DNA from: Planctomycetaceae bacterium
GTDB taxonomy: Bacteria > Planctomycetota > Planctomycetia > Pirellulales > Pirellulaceae
Direction of reading: 5' to 3'
Assembly (NCBI GenBank): GCA_002709225.1
Contig: PAQH01000046.1
Location: 1 to 64,000, forward strand
Length of the DNA: 64,000 nt
Positions 28,273 through 36,996 of the stretch are shown one piece after another (positions within the stretch are counted from its first letter, which is position 1; each line of letters opens with the position of its first letter). The notes beneath the pieces were generated by a model. That model ran no database searches. It was not told where the DNA came from and saw only the letters and a list, made by a program, of their open reading frames with translations. Both the position numbers and the translations under genes were made by a program.

Positions 28273-29802
28273 TCAATGGACCAGTGGGCCGGTGCTGCCC
28301 GAAGAAAAACCGAAAAACTCGTATGCCCACCGAACTTCCCGGCGGGCAATAATCCCGTAGACCGCGACACCAGACAACACCAAAATGCCCAGACGCATTA
28401 CTGGACTCATGGCCTCCGGTAATGTTCCACGAAGTGCCCATACGCATAACCCCATGACCAAGGTCGCCAGCAACGCACCTCGGACTCCACGCCACAACCG
28501 CCGGAACGACGCACCGCTGCTCCCCAAAACGAATCGAGTGTACGGAATACAGAGGACCAGTAACAGCACCAGGGAAAATGCCGTTGCCACCCCGACAGCG
28601 GGTCCGTCCGGGATAGCGCCAAAGCGTTTACCTAGAACACCTCCCGCCAGATACCCCTGCGTCATAACCACCAGCACCACGAGCGCGCACCAACACAATT
28701 GACGTGTACGAGCTGCGGCAGCCAATACACTCCCCGCGATATTAATCCACCCCAACGCCAGTATCGCCGGGGCAAACAGACTGAGGATCGTTCCTCCCGC
28801 GACCCATTGGCTTCCACCGAGAAGACGAATCAGGTCGTCCGCAACCAACGCCAGCCCGATTCCACAGGGAAACAGTACGATCCCCACTAGCCGATAAAAA
28901 CTGACTACCAGGCTAGAAAACTCGCCCGAATGCCGCGACGCACGAGACAGTGCAGGCAACATCACGCTGGTAACAGGCATCGTCACCAAATACACCGGAC
29001 GCATCATCAGATTGAATGTCTGCGTGTAGATACCCAGCCAGCGTTGCCCTCCGGGTACCGCCCCCAACATGACCGCCAATACGACCTTGTCCAGGTTCCA
29101 CGCCAGGAAAAACAGAAGCCCGCTAAGCGAATACCCGCTGCCAAAAACAACGAGAGCCCGACTCGATGCGACCTTCTTCGGCCAGCCTGGCCGAAACGGA
29201 TGACTCCACCAGGCCAGCGCTGCAAGCGTCGACAGTTCCACGTACTGCTGCAGGACCAACGCCCAGATGTCGTATTTCTGCCACGCCGCCAGGACTGCCG
29301 CGATCCCGCCGGCAAACAAAGCCACAAACCGGAATTTTGCCACCCGCCCGACAGCCATCTCACGTTCCAAGAGCGCTAAATGCTGGACACCTAGGGCATG
29401 GATTAAGAGAGTCGCCGACAAAGCATAACACAATACAATCAGCTCTCCGGCAGCAAACGCCCAAGCGAGAAGGTGACCGCTCACGGCAAAACCAACAGCG
29501 ACCAATCCAGCAAGTGCAATCTGTGTCCAGAACAGCCAGGAACTCTCGTCGGTCGACAATTCAGGGCGTTGCACACTCGCCACTTGCAAGCTCAAGCCAC
29601 CCAACATCCGCGCCAACAACAGCAGCGGCATGACCATCCCAAGAAGCCCAAAGGGAACTGGACCAAGCTGGCGAAAGAGCACCGCCAACACGACAAAGGA
29701 CACCAACTGCGATGCCAATTGCGCCGCCACGACAGACCGCATGCCTTGACGCACTTGGCCAGCTAACGGCACCTTGTCAGCATTTGGTTTCGAGTCGTCC
29801 AA
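28273..29802 (-). CDS. Polysaccharide flippase-like multispanning membrane protein (MOP superfamily)
   Basis: A 509-residue integral membrane protein with about 12-14 hydrophobic segments in the pattern of Wzx/oligosaccharide flippases. Features include an N-terminal amphipathic stretch then SVVAAQLASQLVSFVVLAVLF and FGLLGMVMPLLLLARML, and a later PVTSVMLPALSR segment typical of this group. It would move lipid-linked sugars across the cytoplasmic membrane. No glycosyltransferase or polymerase genes are near, so it is not part of a visible polysaccharide cluster. Two 13-base direct repeats (29811-29836) lie just upstream of the start. Confidence 0.8.
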   Translation of the reverse strand: MDDSKPNADKVPLAGQVRQGMRSVVAAQLASQLVSFVVLAVLFRQLGPVPFGLLGMVMPLLLLARMLGGLSLQVASVQRPELSTDESSWLFWTQIALAGLVAVGFAVSGHLLAWAFAAGELIVLCYALSATLLIHALGVQHLALLEREMAVGRVAKFRFVALFAGGIAAVLAAWQKYDIWALVLQQYVELSTLAALAWWSHPFRPGWPKKVASSRALVVFGSGYSLSGLLFFLAWNLDKVVLAVMLGAVPGGQRWLGIYTQTFNLMMRPVYLVTMPVTSVMLPALSRASRHSGEFSSLVVSFYRLVGIVLFPCGIGLALVADDLIRLLGGSQWVAGGTILSLFAPAILALGWINIAGSVLAAAARTRQLCWCALVVLVVMTQGYLAGGVLGKRFGAIPDGPAVGVATAFSLVLLLVLCIPYTRFVLGSSGASFRRLWRGVRGALLATLVMGLCVWALRGTLPEAMSPVMRLGILVLSGVAVYGIIARREVRWAYEFFGFSSGSTGPLVH

Positions 29803-29810
29803 GACGCGTA

Positions 29811-29836
29811 TTGTTCACTAGAGTGGTTCACTAGAG
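29811..29836. repeat. Two adjacent 13-bp direct repeats
   Basis: TTGTTCACTAGAG (29811) is followed directly by TGGTTCACTAGAG (29824). They lie 9 bases upstream of the flippase start (29802). Only one base differs between copies. Confidence 0.6.
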
Positions 29837-29906
29837 ATGATGATCTGAGGCCGTGATCGAACCGCTCTGTTGCAGCACATTCGGCCGTAGCGCAACTACC
29901 TGCCCA

Positions 29907-31037
29907 TCATTCACTGGTGGGGCGGCAGTAATGCAGCGCCAGCAATGCGTAAGCCGTCACCAAGTTAGCATCCGCCTCATACCAGCGCTGATTGGAATTC
30001 AACCAGGATCCGTCCTGAAGTTGCCGACGGGCAAGCTCCGCAATCAGTTCCTTGCGCCAATGATGGCGGGCCCCAGACTCATCAACGAAGACTTCCTGTC
30101 CCAACGCGTCTAACGCCTTGGCAAACGTGTGGTAGTAATAGAACAGGCCCGCCGTACCCATACCGGGGTTCGTTTTCAAATCGTAATGACCACGCAACCA
30201 TTCCACGGCAGCTTTCACGCGCGGGTCTTCTGGACCAACGCCTGCATAAATCATGCTCTTAAGCCCGGCGTAGGTCATCGAACCATAACTCCGCAGCCCT
30301 CCTGCAGCCGTCTTCCCAGCCTGGCTATACCCACCCGAATCGGGAGTGTAGTAAAACCCACCATCCGGATTCTTGGCAGCAAAGGGAGTCGTGTTGGCGG
30401 CACTTTCATGATTCTGGCAACGCGCGATGAACACCAGAGCGCGTTGAATCGCATCGCTATTTGACTTGTTGCCCGCGGCCACCAGCGCTTCGACGAAGAA
30501 AGACGTATTGGAAAGGTCAGCGCGTTTATTCTTTCCATATCCCTGACCACCAAACGCAAAATCGCTCTTGTCCTTACCCTCCCCCTGATCCCACTGCAAG
30601 TCTTTCAGAAACTTCTCCGCGTCGGCGAGTAGTTTCTTGTACCGTCCATCTTTATTTGCCGCCTGAAAACAGATCAGCGCCAACGATGTTTCATAATTCT
30701 TGTAATACGTGCCCGATTGGTAAATCCCGCCATCGGACTGGACAAATTTCTCCAGATAGGCGAGTGCGCGCGCCACCGTGTTATCCTGTGGAGTGACGCC
30801 GTGTTGCAACAGCGCAGTCGTCGTCAAGGCCGTTACGGCGGGACCTAACGCACCGCTGAAAGAACCGTCCGCCGCCTGGCCACGACTACGCAAAAACCCA
30901 ATCCCGCGGGAAGCGATTTGCTGGAGACGTGCCACGTCTTCATCGGCCTGGCCTGCGCGCGTTGGAGCGAGCGCAAATCCCGCGACGAGCAGCACGATCA
31001 TTCCGAGATGTTTCTTTTGCATACGTTTATTCTCCAT
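29907..31037 (-). CDS. Exported squalene-cyclase-like alpha/alpha-toroid repeat protein
   Basis: A 376-residue protein. The signal peptide is about residues 8-28 (MIVLLVAGFALAPTRAGQA). The body is built of prenyltransferase/squalene-oxidase-like repeats: GIGFLRSRGQAADGSFSG, ALAYLEKFVQSDGGIYQSG, SFFVEALVAAG, NPDGGFYYTPD, GGLRSYGSMTYAGLKSMI, QLQDGSWLNSNQRW. The catalytic acid motif of true cyclases is not seen. Its fold matches the N-terminal half of the DUF4159 protein at 4408, but here without DUF4159. Two good starts exist: ATG 31037 (preceded by GGGTATAGGA) and ATG 31022 (preceded by GGAG). Function unknown; such proteins are common in planctomycetes. Confidence 0.8.
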   Translation of the reverse strand: MENKRMQKKHLGMIVLLVAGFALAPTRAGQADEDVARLQQIASRGIGFLRSRGQAADGSFSGALGPAVTALTTTALLQHGVTPQDNTVARALAYLEKFVQSDGGIYQSGTYYKNYETSLALICFQAANKDGRYKKLLADAEKFLKDLQWDQGEGKDKSDFAFGGQGYGKNKRADLSNTSFFVEALVAAGNKSNSDAIQRALVFIARCQNHESAANTTPFAAKNPDGGFYYTPDSGGYSQAGKTAAGGLRSYGSMTYAGLKSMIYAGVGPEDPRVKAAVEWLRGHYDLKTNPGMGTAGLFYYYHTFAKALDALGQEVFVDESGARHHWRKELIAELARRQLQDGSWLNSNQRWYEADANLVTAYALLALHYCRPTSE

Positions 31038-31232
31038 TCCTATACCCTTCACTCGAGGGCCGGATAATCCCACCGCGCGTTTCGTGGCATCATCAAATCG
31101 GACAGGTCACGACGGAGAGCGGCCATTCCGGTTGTCGCGCCTCACCGGCTGCTGTCTCACTAATCTTATACATCCAGCGTCAGGAAGTCACGCCGACCGG
31201 CTGCCTGGCCCCGCTTTCGTCGCAGGTCGTAT

Positions 31233-31261
31233 TTTCTGAAACAACATAAAACTCTTATACT
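31233..31261 (+). promoter_or_regulatory. Candidate promoter of the PAC2 gene, suggesting a leaderless transcript
   Basis: TATACT (31256-31261) lies 6 bases before the ATG at 31268, with TTTCTG (31233-31238) 17 bases upstream as a weak -35. No SD is present between the -10 and the ATG. Confidence 0.45.
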
Positions 31262-31267
31262 ATTTCC

Positions 31268-32113
31268 ATGCGCACTCCGGCTGACGAGCTCCTCCAGATC
31301 GATAACCCCATCCGGCTCGAATCGGGCACACTCCTACTGGCATTTTATGGCTGGATGGACGGGGGCGATGCTTCTACCGGTACAGTGGAACGTCTTCGTA
31401 AGCAACTCGATGCCCAACCTTTTGCTCGCATCTGCGGAGACCCGTTCTACGTCTACCACGTACCGGGAGACATGGAAGTTGCGGTCCGCACGCGTCCCCA
31501 CATCGAGATCGAAGAGGGGCTGGTCAAGAAGATCGAAATGCCGACGAACATCTTCTACAGCCACAAAGCGTCGAATCTCGCGTTATTTGTCGGCCGTGAA
31601 CCAAACATGCAATGGGAGGCCTTTGGAAAGTGCATCTTCAAGCTGGCGTCTGAAACCGGCATTTCGCGAATCTTATTCGTCGGTTCATTCGGTGGTACCG
31701 TTCCACACACCCGCGAACCGCGGCTCTACATCACTGCGTCAAGCGAAAAAGTGCTGGCAGATATGGAATCCTATGGGATGCGACGCAGTGGGTATGAGGG
31801 GCCAGGTTCGTTTACCACGTATCTTATGTCACAAGCGCCTCATGTCGGATTAGAAATGGGCTCGCTGGTCGCGGAAATCCCCGGTTATCTGAATGTGACC
31901 AATCCGGCCAGTATCGAAGCCGTCACACGACGACTGGCCAAACTACTGGACCTGCCGGTAAAACTCGATCCTTTGATCACAGAAAGTACGCGCTGGGAAT
32001 TTGAGATTTCCAAGGTTGTCGAAGAGAATGAGAATTCGGAGCTGGCAAGCCAGATTCGTCAGTGGGAAGAAGATTACGATAACGACTTACTGGACCGCGA
32101 ATCGGACTCCTGA
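31268..32113 (+). CDS. PAC2-family protein
   Basis: A 281-residue member of the PAC2 family, named for a eukaryotic proteasome assembly chaperone; in bacteria the role is unsettled. Sequence marks are LLLAFYGWMDGGDAS, FYVYHVPGDMEVAVRTRPHIEI, NIFYSHKASNLALFVGREPN, ILFVGSFGGTVPHTREP and YEGPGSFTTYLM. No signal peptide is present, so it is cytosolic. The C-terminal tail is acidic. There is no SD, and a -10-like TATACT ends 6 bases before the start codon. It is followed by the glutamine-synthetase-like gene after 159 bases on the same strand. Confidence 0.88.
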   Translation: MRTPADELLQIDNPIRLESGTLLLAFYGWMDGGDASTGTVERLRKQLDAQPFARICGDPFYVYHVPGDMEVAVRTRPHIEIEEGLVKKIEMPTNIFYSHKASNLALFVGREPNMQWEAFGKCIFKLASETGISRILFVGSFGGTVPHTREPRLYITASSEKVLADMESYGMRRSGYEGPGSFTTYLMSQAPHVGLEMGSLVAEIPGYLNVTNPASIEAVTRRLAKLLDLPVKLDPLITESTRWEFEISKVVEENENSELASQIRQWEEDYDNDLLDRESDS

Positions 32114-32272
32114 CTGAATACCTGGATCCGCGACCTCCGTGCTGCACCCCAACTTCGTCACAGGGGAGGTAGCTGTGCTGTTCCTCCGCCCTAGTGCCAC
32201 TCTCGATCATCCGCGCGATATGCTGGCCTGGCCCCCCCGACTCCAACGCTACCATCCGTTTCCCGTGAGCCA

Positions 32273-33676
32273 TTGCCCGTGACAACACCTCAGAAAATCC
32301 TTGCTCTGTGCCGTGAAAACGATGTGAAAACCGTAGACATACGGTTTGTAGATCTTCCTGGCGCCTGGCATAGTCTCTCGATTCCGGTGTCCCGCCTGGA
32401 TGAAGAGCTGTTTGAAAATGGGCTCAAATTTGACGGGAAACGATTCCGTGGCTGGAACTCCGCAGCAGACGGCGATCGGGTCGCGATCCCCCAACCCGAT
32501 ACAGCGTTTCTTGACCCCTGCGGTGGCCCACCCACCCTGTCCATCATTGCCGACATCCACGACCCGGTTGCCGGAGACAACGATTTCTGTGATCCACGAA
32601 ATGTGGCCTGGAAAACATTGCATTATTTGAAAACAACAGCCATCGCCGATACGGCTCGTTTTGGGCCGGAAGTCGAATTTTGTCATTTCGACGGGCTGCT
32701 ATCCGCACATCGGTTGACGGGCTCCCGGTACCCGCGCGAGCACACCCCCGGTGCGCGACTCCCCGACATTGCGGCTGGCGTCCATTTGATTGAGGAATCG
32801 CTTACCCACGTCCAGAATGACTCTGGCACTGCGGACTCAACGCTGGAAATACGGCATGAGCTACTGCAAGTCATCTCCGCCTGTGGTCTCTCGGTGGAAT
32901 GCCAGCATCAGCTCACCGGCGCACAACCCCAAATGGTCAGCACGCTACAAGCAGACGAACTGGTTACCATGGCCGACGTTTTGATGCGTTACAAACACAT
33001 CGTCAAACGCGTCAGTTCACGCCATGGCCTGACAGCCACATTCATGCCCAAGCCCAGCCGCAGTCTGCCTGGCAACGGCATGCGCATACAGCTTTCACTC
33101 TGGAAAGACGACACACCACTGTTCGCAGGCACCGAATATGCCGGCCTTAGTGAAGTCGCACTACACGCGATCGGCGGCATCCTGAAACACGCCCCCAGCC
33201 TGGCCGCCTTCACCAATCCGACCACCAACAGCTACGCGCGGCTGCTACCCGAATCTGGGAGCCCTATCAACCTGGACTACTCGCGTCACGACGAGATGTC
33301 CGTCTGCCACATTCCCAGCCACAGTCCGATTTCTCAGGATCAACGCATTGAATTTCGCTTTCCCGACGCGAGTTGTAATCCCTATCTCGCATTCTCAGCT
33401 CTGTTGATGGCCGTGATCGACGGGATTCAAAACAAAATCCATCCGGGTGATCCCGCCAGTCCTAGTGACACATCGACACCCCTTCGAAAAACATTACCAA
33501 TCTCCCTGGCTGACGCGCTGACGGCTTTGCAAGAGGACCACGATTTCCTGTTGCGCGGAGATGTCTTCTCGGATGACATTTTGAATTCGTGGATCCGCAT
33601 GAAACGTGAAGAGGAAATTGAGCCGTTACGGCGAGAGACACATCCCTACGAAGTCAGCCTCTACTTTGACGTCTGA
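32273..33676 (+). CDS. Glutamine synthetase homologue lacking key catalytic residues
   Basis: A 467-residue protein that aligns along its length with type I glutamine synthetase. It keeps FDGKRFRGW, PDTAFLDPCGGPPTLSIIADIHDP, FGPEVEFCHFDG (metal Glu133 and Glu135), TFMPKP, NPTTNSYARLLP and QRIEFRFPDASCNPYLAFSALLM. The active site is otherwise dismantled. VECQHQLTGAQPQM (208-221) stands where HHEVA..GQ.E supplies two metal Glu. GNGMRIQLS (267-275) has Arg271 for the metal His. ESGSPINLDYS (327-337) lacks the flap Glu, and SRHDEMSVCHIP (337-348) lacks the Arg pair of RNRSASIRIP. The adenylylation Tyr region is also gone. It probably does not make glutamine; a regulatory role or another ligase reaction is possible. 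Start TTG 32273, or GTG 32279. Confidence 0.88.
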   Translation: MPVTTPQKILALCRENDVKTVDIRFVDLPGAWHSLSIPVSRLDEELFENGLKFDGKRFRGWNSAADGDRVAIPQPDTAFLDPCGGPPTLSIIADIHDPVAGDNDFCDPRNVAWKTLHYLKTTAIADTARFGPEVEFCHFDGLLSAHRLTGSRYPREHTPGARLPDIAAGVHLIEESLTHVQNDSGTADSTLEIRHELLQVISACGLSVECQHQLTGAQPQMVSTLQADELVTMADVLMRYKHIVKRVSSRHGLTATFMPKPSRSLPGNGMRIQLSLWKDDTPLFAGTEYAGLSEVALHAIGGILKHAPSLAAFTNPTTNSYARLLPESGSPINLDYSRHDEMSVCHIPSHSPISQDQRIEFRFPDASCNPYLAFSALLMAVIDGIQNKIHPGDPASPSDTSTPLRKTLPISLADALTALQEDHDFLLRGDVFSDDILNSWIRMKREEEIEPLRRETHPYEVSLYFDV

Positions 33677-33735
33677 TCCCATATCCGCTCCTGTCTGGCA
33701 CGGCCTGCTGTTTCAACACGTTATCCACCTATCCC

Positions 33736-33747
33736 GTCACTAGTGAC
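33736..33747. promoter_or_regulatory. Perfect 12-bp palindrome upstream of the DUF1501 gene
   Basis: GTCACTAGTGAC is a perfect inverted repeat in the gap between the GS-like gene and the DUF1501 gene, with a TACAAT (33790-33795) downstream. It could be an operator; no factor is known. Confidence 0.3.
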
Positions 33748-33854
33748 AACTCCTCTCGAATGAGCTGGAAATCGCGGCGGATTTCCGCCTACAATAAACA
33801 CTGCGTTTGGTAAGCTACACGTTTTGGACTCCGCGCTCACTCCTCCCAGCACGA

Positions 33855-35240
33855 ATGAAGTACATGAGCTGCCAGGAATCTCAACACGTCTATCGAGGTT
33901 CTCGCCGTGAAGCGTTGCAAATCGGCGTTGGTCTGTTCGGCCTCGGACTGCCCAGTTACCTGGAAGCTGTTGACAAGAAAGACGTCTCCTGTATTTTCAT
34001 TTTTCTCGCAGGAGGCCCCAGTCACTTCGAGACGTTTGACCCGAAACCCGATGCTCCAGCTGAAATCCGCGGACTCTGGAAGCCAATCAGCACTCGTGTT
34101 CCGGGTACCCAGATTTGCGAAAAACTTCCGTTGCTGGCACAGAGGATGGACAAAGTAGCAATTGTCCGTTCCTGGCAGGGCTCGAGCGGTTCTCACGCCA
34201 CCGGATCGCAACACGTTGCCAGTGGCATGTATCCCGCTCGTGGAGGGCAGTATTTCCCCAACTTCGGTTGCCTCGTAGCGGCGTTACAAGGCAGTCGTGT
34301 TTCTGGTGTACCCGCGCACTTTGGAATTCCCTTTGCGGCCCGTTACACAGATCCCCCTGGGTACCTTGGCGCTGCACACCGGGCTTTCGACATTGAGGGT
34401 GATCCACGCAAACCCAACCTGTCGATGGCAAAAATGCAACTGGCCGCAGCGCGATTTGAAGACCGCCAGTCGATGCTCAACCAACTCGAAAACCTGGGAC
34501 AACTAGCCGTTCTCGAAGACGAGTCTCTGGAAGCCAGTTCCCGATTCTCCAAAGAAGCGATCTCGCTCCTTACAAGTAACGCCATGCATCACGCGATGGA
34601 CCTGGAGCGGGAACCGCTCGCATTGCGTGAACGCTACGGAATGAACATTTATGGACAACGTGTCCTACTGGCGCGACGGCTCGTAGAAGCAGGTGCTCGT
34701 TTCGTAACCATTAATCACGCAGTGCAAGGTGGTCTATTTGGTGCTGGCACAACCAACGGCACCTGGGACAACCATGGCTGGCTATTCGATTCGATGATGT
34801 CGTTTTCGCACGAGCCCGCGGGGCTGCCCGGAAGCAGCAACTGGCACCGCTACCCGGGTCCGGGCAATCTGCCACAGCTCGACATGTCGCTTTCCACGCT
34901 TTTGGACGACTTGGAACAGCGAGGACTTCTGGATTCTACATTGGTGGTCGCTATCGGCGAATTCGGCCGCACACCCAAAATTAATAAAACCGCAGGACGC
35001 GATCACTACCCCTCGGCGGGCAACGCGTTGTTCGCCGGGGCAGGTATTCGCGCCGGCTCGATCATTGGAGCGACCGACCGCAACGGAACCGAACCGCGCA
35101 CGCGGCCTTGGCGACCAGAGGATTTCGCCGCCTCAATCTATCACCTGCTGGGGCTCGATCCACAACGCACTTACTTCCCGCGACTACCCCGTCCCACCCC
35201 CATCGCCAATGGATCGTTGATCGACGGTCTCTTCAGCTAA
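33855..35240 (+). CDS. DUF1501 protein (sulfatase/phosphatase-fold), exported
   Basis: A 461-residue DUF1501 protein, a planctomycete-enriched family related to the alkaline-phosphatase/sulfatase fold. The N-terminus holds RGSRREALQIGVGLFGLGLPSYL, a Tat-like signal with twin Arg. Family marks are FIFLAGGPSHFETFDPKPDAP, SWQGSSGSHATGSQHVASGMYP, FGIPFAARYTDPPGYLGAAH, WDNHGWLF, TLVVAIGEFGRTPKIN and GRDHYPSAGNALFAGAGIRAG. DUF1501 genes usually follow DUF1549/DUF1553 partner genes; here no partner is adjacent. Start ATG 33855 is preferred (frame open to 33807), with ATG 33864 an alternative. Function unproven. Confidence 0.9.
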   Translation: MKYMSCQESQHVYRGSRREALQIGVGLFGLGLPSYLEAVDKKDVSCIFIFLAGGPSHFETFDPKPDAPAEIRGLWKPISTRVPGTQICEKLPLLAQRMDKVAIVRSWQGSSGSHATGSQHVASGMYPARGGQYFPNFGCLVAALQGSRVSGVPAHFGIPFAARYTDPPGYLGAAHRAFDIEGDPRKPNLSMAKMQLAAARFEDRQSMLNQLENLGQLAVLEDESLEASSRFSKEAISLLTSNAMHHAMDLEREPLALRERYGMNIYGQRVLLARRLVEAGARFVTINHAVQGGLFGAGTTNGTWDNHGWLFDSMMSFSHEPAGLPGSSNWHRYPGPGNLPQLDMSLSTLLDDLEQRGLLDSTLVVAIGEFGRTPKINKTAGRDHYPSAGNALFAGAGIRAGSIIGATDRNGTEPRTRPWRPEDFAASIYHLLGLDPQRTYFPRLPRPTPIANGSLIDGLFS

Positions 35241-35261
35241 TAGCGTCAATCGCCAGAACAC

Positions 35262-36905
35262 TCAGCGAGCCACACGCCAACGCATCTTGAACAGCCAGAT
35301 CATGGCGATCAGCAGTAGCGTGTTAAAAGCCAGTGTGAAGCAGACATAAATCCCAAAGTAGGTCCACCCTCCCAGCACAGAGACCACCGGAACCGCGGCA
35401 CTCTGAGTTAGCGGGCGAACTTGCAGGGGGATGGCAAACGCTGTGCAAAACGGACTCGTCACGCCAAACCAGGCCACGTAATCGGCAACTTCTCGTCCCG
35501 CCAGAAACTCATCACTGAAAAAGATCATAGCCATCGGTGCGCAAAACATGACGACGATGACAAAATACGTCGTCATCAGACTGATCGATGTCTTGCGAAA
35601 AACAACCGAACAAAAAAGCGCTAACATGGCTGTGGTCAAACACGTCAACAGTACGACCGCAAGATATGCCAACACACTCGTCAGGTTGCTCCAATAAGAT
35701 GCGACCATGACGCATGCCAGCAACACCGGCCACAACAAGAATATGGTCAACACACTCGAGACCCGCAGGCCGGCCGCTAACTTTCCCCACAAGATCTGCC
35801 AGGGTGTGATCGTTGTCGTCAGCAAGAGGTCAAGCGTTTGACGCTCGCGTTCACTGGTGACACTGCCAGCGGAAAATACGGGACCACAGAGCATGTTGAA
35901 GATCACCACGTAGGAAATATACCAGGCCGCGTGCTGCGGCCAGATGTAAAGACAAGCAGCCATCAGCGGAATTGCCAGTAACATGCTGATTTGAATGACC
36001 AGTCGCAGCATCAGCGTACCCTGGCTGAAAATTTCGCTGCGAATCTCTTTGTCGTACACGGGATTCGATCCATCGTGCAGAAGCGTCTCTCGCTTCCCCG
36101 GTGCAAAAAGCTTGTCGGGAAATTGGTCGCGCTGGATGACCAATCCAACCGCCTGTTCCGCTTCCTGGTCAAGATCGACCACGTCCTTCCCTTCGCTGCC
36201 CACGTCCGGTGGATGCAATAAACGCGCGCTCGTCACCGCGAACAGCGCCGTTGAAATTGCCAGCGCCAGCCCGGGAACAACTGTAACTGAGAGCATTAAC
36301 CGCAGCTGTCCTTCGTTGCTAAGGGCGGTCCAAAACAACGCGCCTAACATCGCCAAAGGCAGTATCAACAAATAAGAGACGACAAGCGCAGCGGCGGTTC
36401 GATTGAAATAGCTACTACACGCGACGCCAATCGAACCAAAGGTAACCACCGAGGCAACCAGTCCCAGGTACGCAGCCAACAGCTCCAACGGAGACAGGCC
36501 ACCCAGGGGAAGACAGAGCATCACAATAGGCAACGAGGCAACGATTAATACCGCCAAATGCGCCAGCGATGCCACCATTTTCCCGAACACAATCGCGCTG
36601 GGACGCAGGGGACTAGCTAACAGCATCTCATAGGTCCTGCGTTCCTTTTCGCCAGTGATCGTACCGGCAGCGAAACTAGGAGCCATCAAAGACGCAAGGA
36701 TGTACTGCCCTACGAAGAAGAGGTCTCCTAATCGCTGCCCCTCCCCACTGGTTCCCGACAGGTTCAGTTGCTCCTCGTCGGGCCAGGCGAGAAAAACAAC
36801 CACCCCGAGTAACGCCTGGTACAGAAACAACAATACGAACGCCCTCGTCATCCGCAAATTGACAAGCAGTTCTCGTTGCAGTACCGGGTTTTCAATCAAA
36901 TACAT
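35262..36905 (-). CDS. ABC-2 type transporter permease, two-unit
   Basis: A 547-residue membrane protein. Two homologous-looking halves each have about six membrane segments in the ABC-2 permease pattern: residues 1-240 with FAAGTITGEKERRTYEMLLASPLRPSAIVFGKM, and about 280-547 with FSAGSVTSERERQTLDLLLTTTITPWQILWGKL. The repeated G(T/S)(I/V)T.E(K/R)ERxT motif is the typical short coupling segment. It would form the channel of an ABC exporter. The ATPase subunit is not adjacent, so it must be encoded elsewhere. Start ATG 36905 begins MYLIENPVLQRELL, as in the family. The 91-base gap to nupC upstream may allow cotranscription. Confidence 0.85.
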   Translation of the reverse strand: MYLIENPVLQRELLVNLRMTRAFVLLFLYQALLGVVVFLAWPDEEQLNLSGTSGEGQRLGDLFFVGQYILASLMAPSFAAGTITGEKERRTYEMLLASPLRPSAIVFGKMVASLAHLAVLIVASLPIVMLCLPLGGLSPLELLAAYLGLVASVVTFGSIGVACSSYFNRTAAALVVSYLLILPLAMLGALFWTALSNEGQLRLMLSVTVVPGLALAISTALFAVTSARLLHPPDVGSEGKDVVDLDQEAEQAVGLVIQRDQFPDKLFAPGKRETLLHDGSNPVYDKEIRSEIFSQGTLMLRLVIQISMLLAIPLMAACLYIWPQHAAWYISYVVIFNMLCGPVFSAGSVTSERERQTLDLLLTTTITPWQILWGKLAAGLRVSSVLTIFLLWPVLLACVMVASYWSNLTSVLAYLAVVLLTCLTTAMLALFCSVVFRKTSISLMTTYFVIVVMFCAPMAMIFFSDEFLAGREVADYVAWFGVTSPFCTAFAIPLQVRPLTQSAAVPVVSVLGGWTYFGIYVCFTLAFNTLLLIAMIWLFKMRWRVAR

Positions 36906-36996
36906 GGTTCACTCGGTTTGTCATCGCAAGCTGACGCAGCTTTGACGAATCCGCTGTAGAGCATTCTAGAATAAAAAGATGCCGTCGAAAGCCGGT

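Noticed and set aside
27977-28495. Minus-strand frame of 172 codons over the flippase/MBL gap
   Set aside because: Overlaps both flanking genes in another frame and has no family resemblance.
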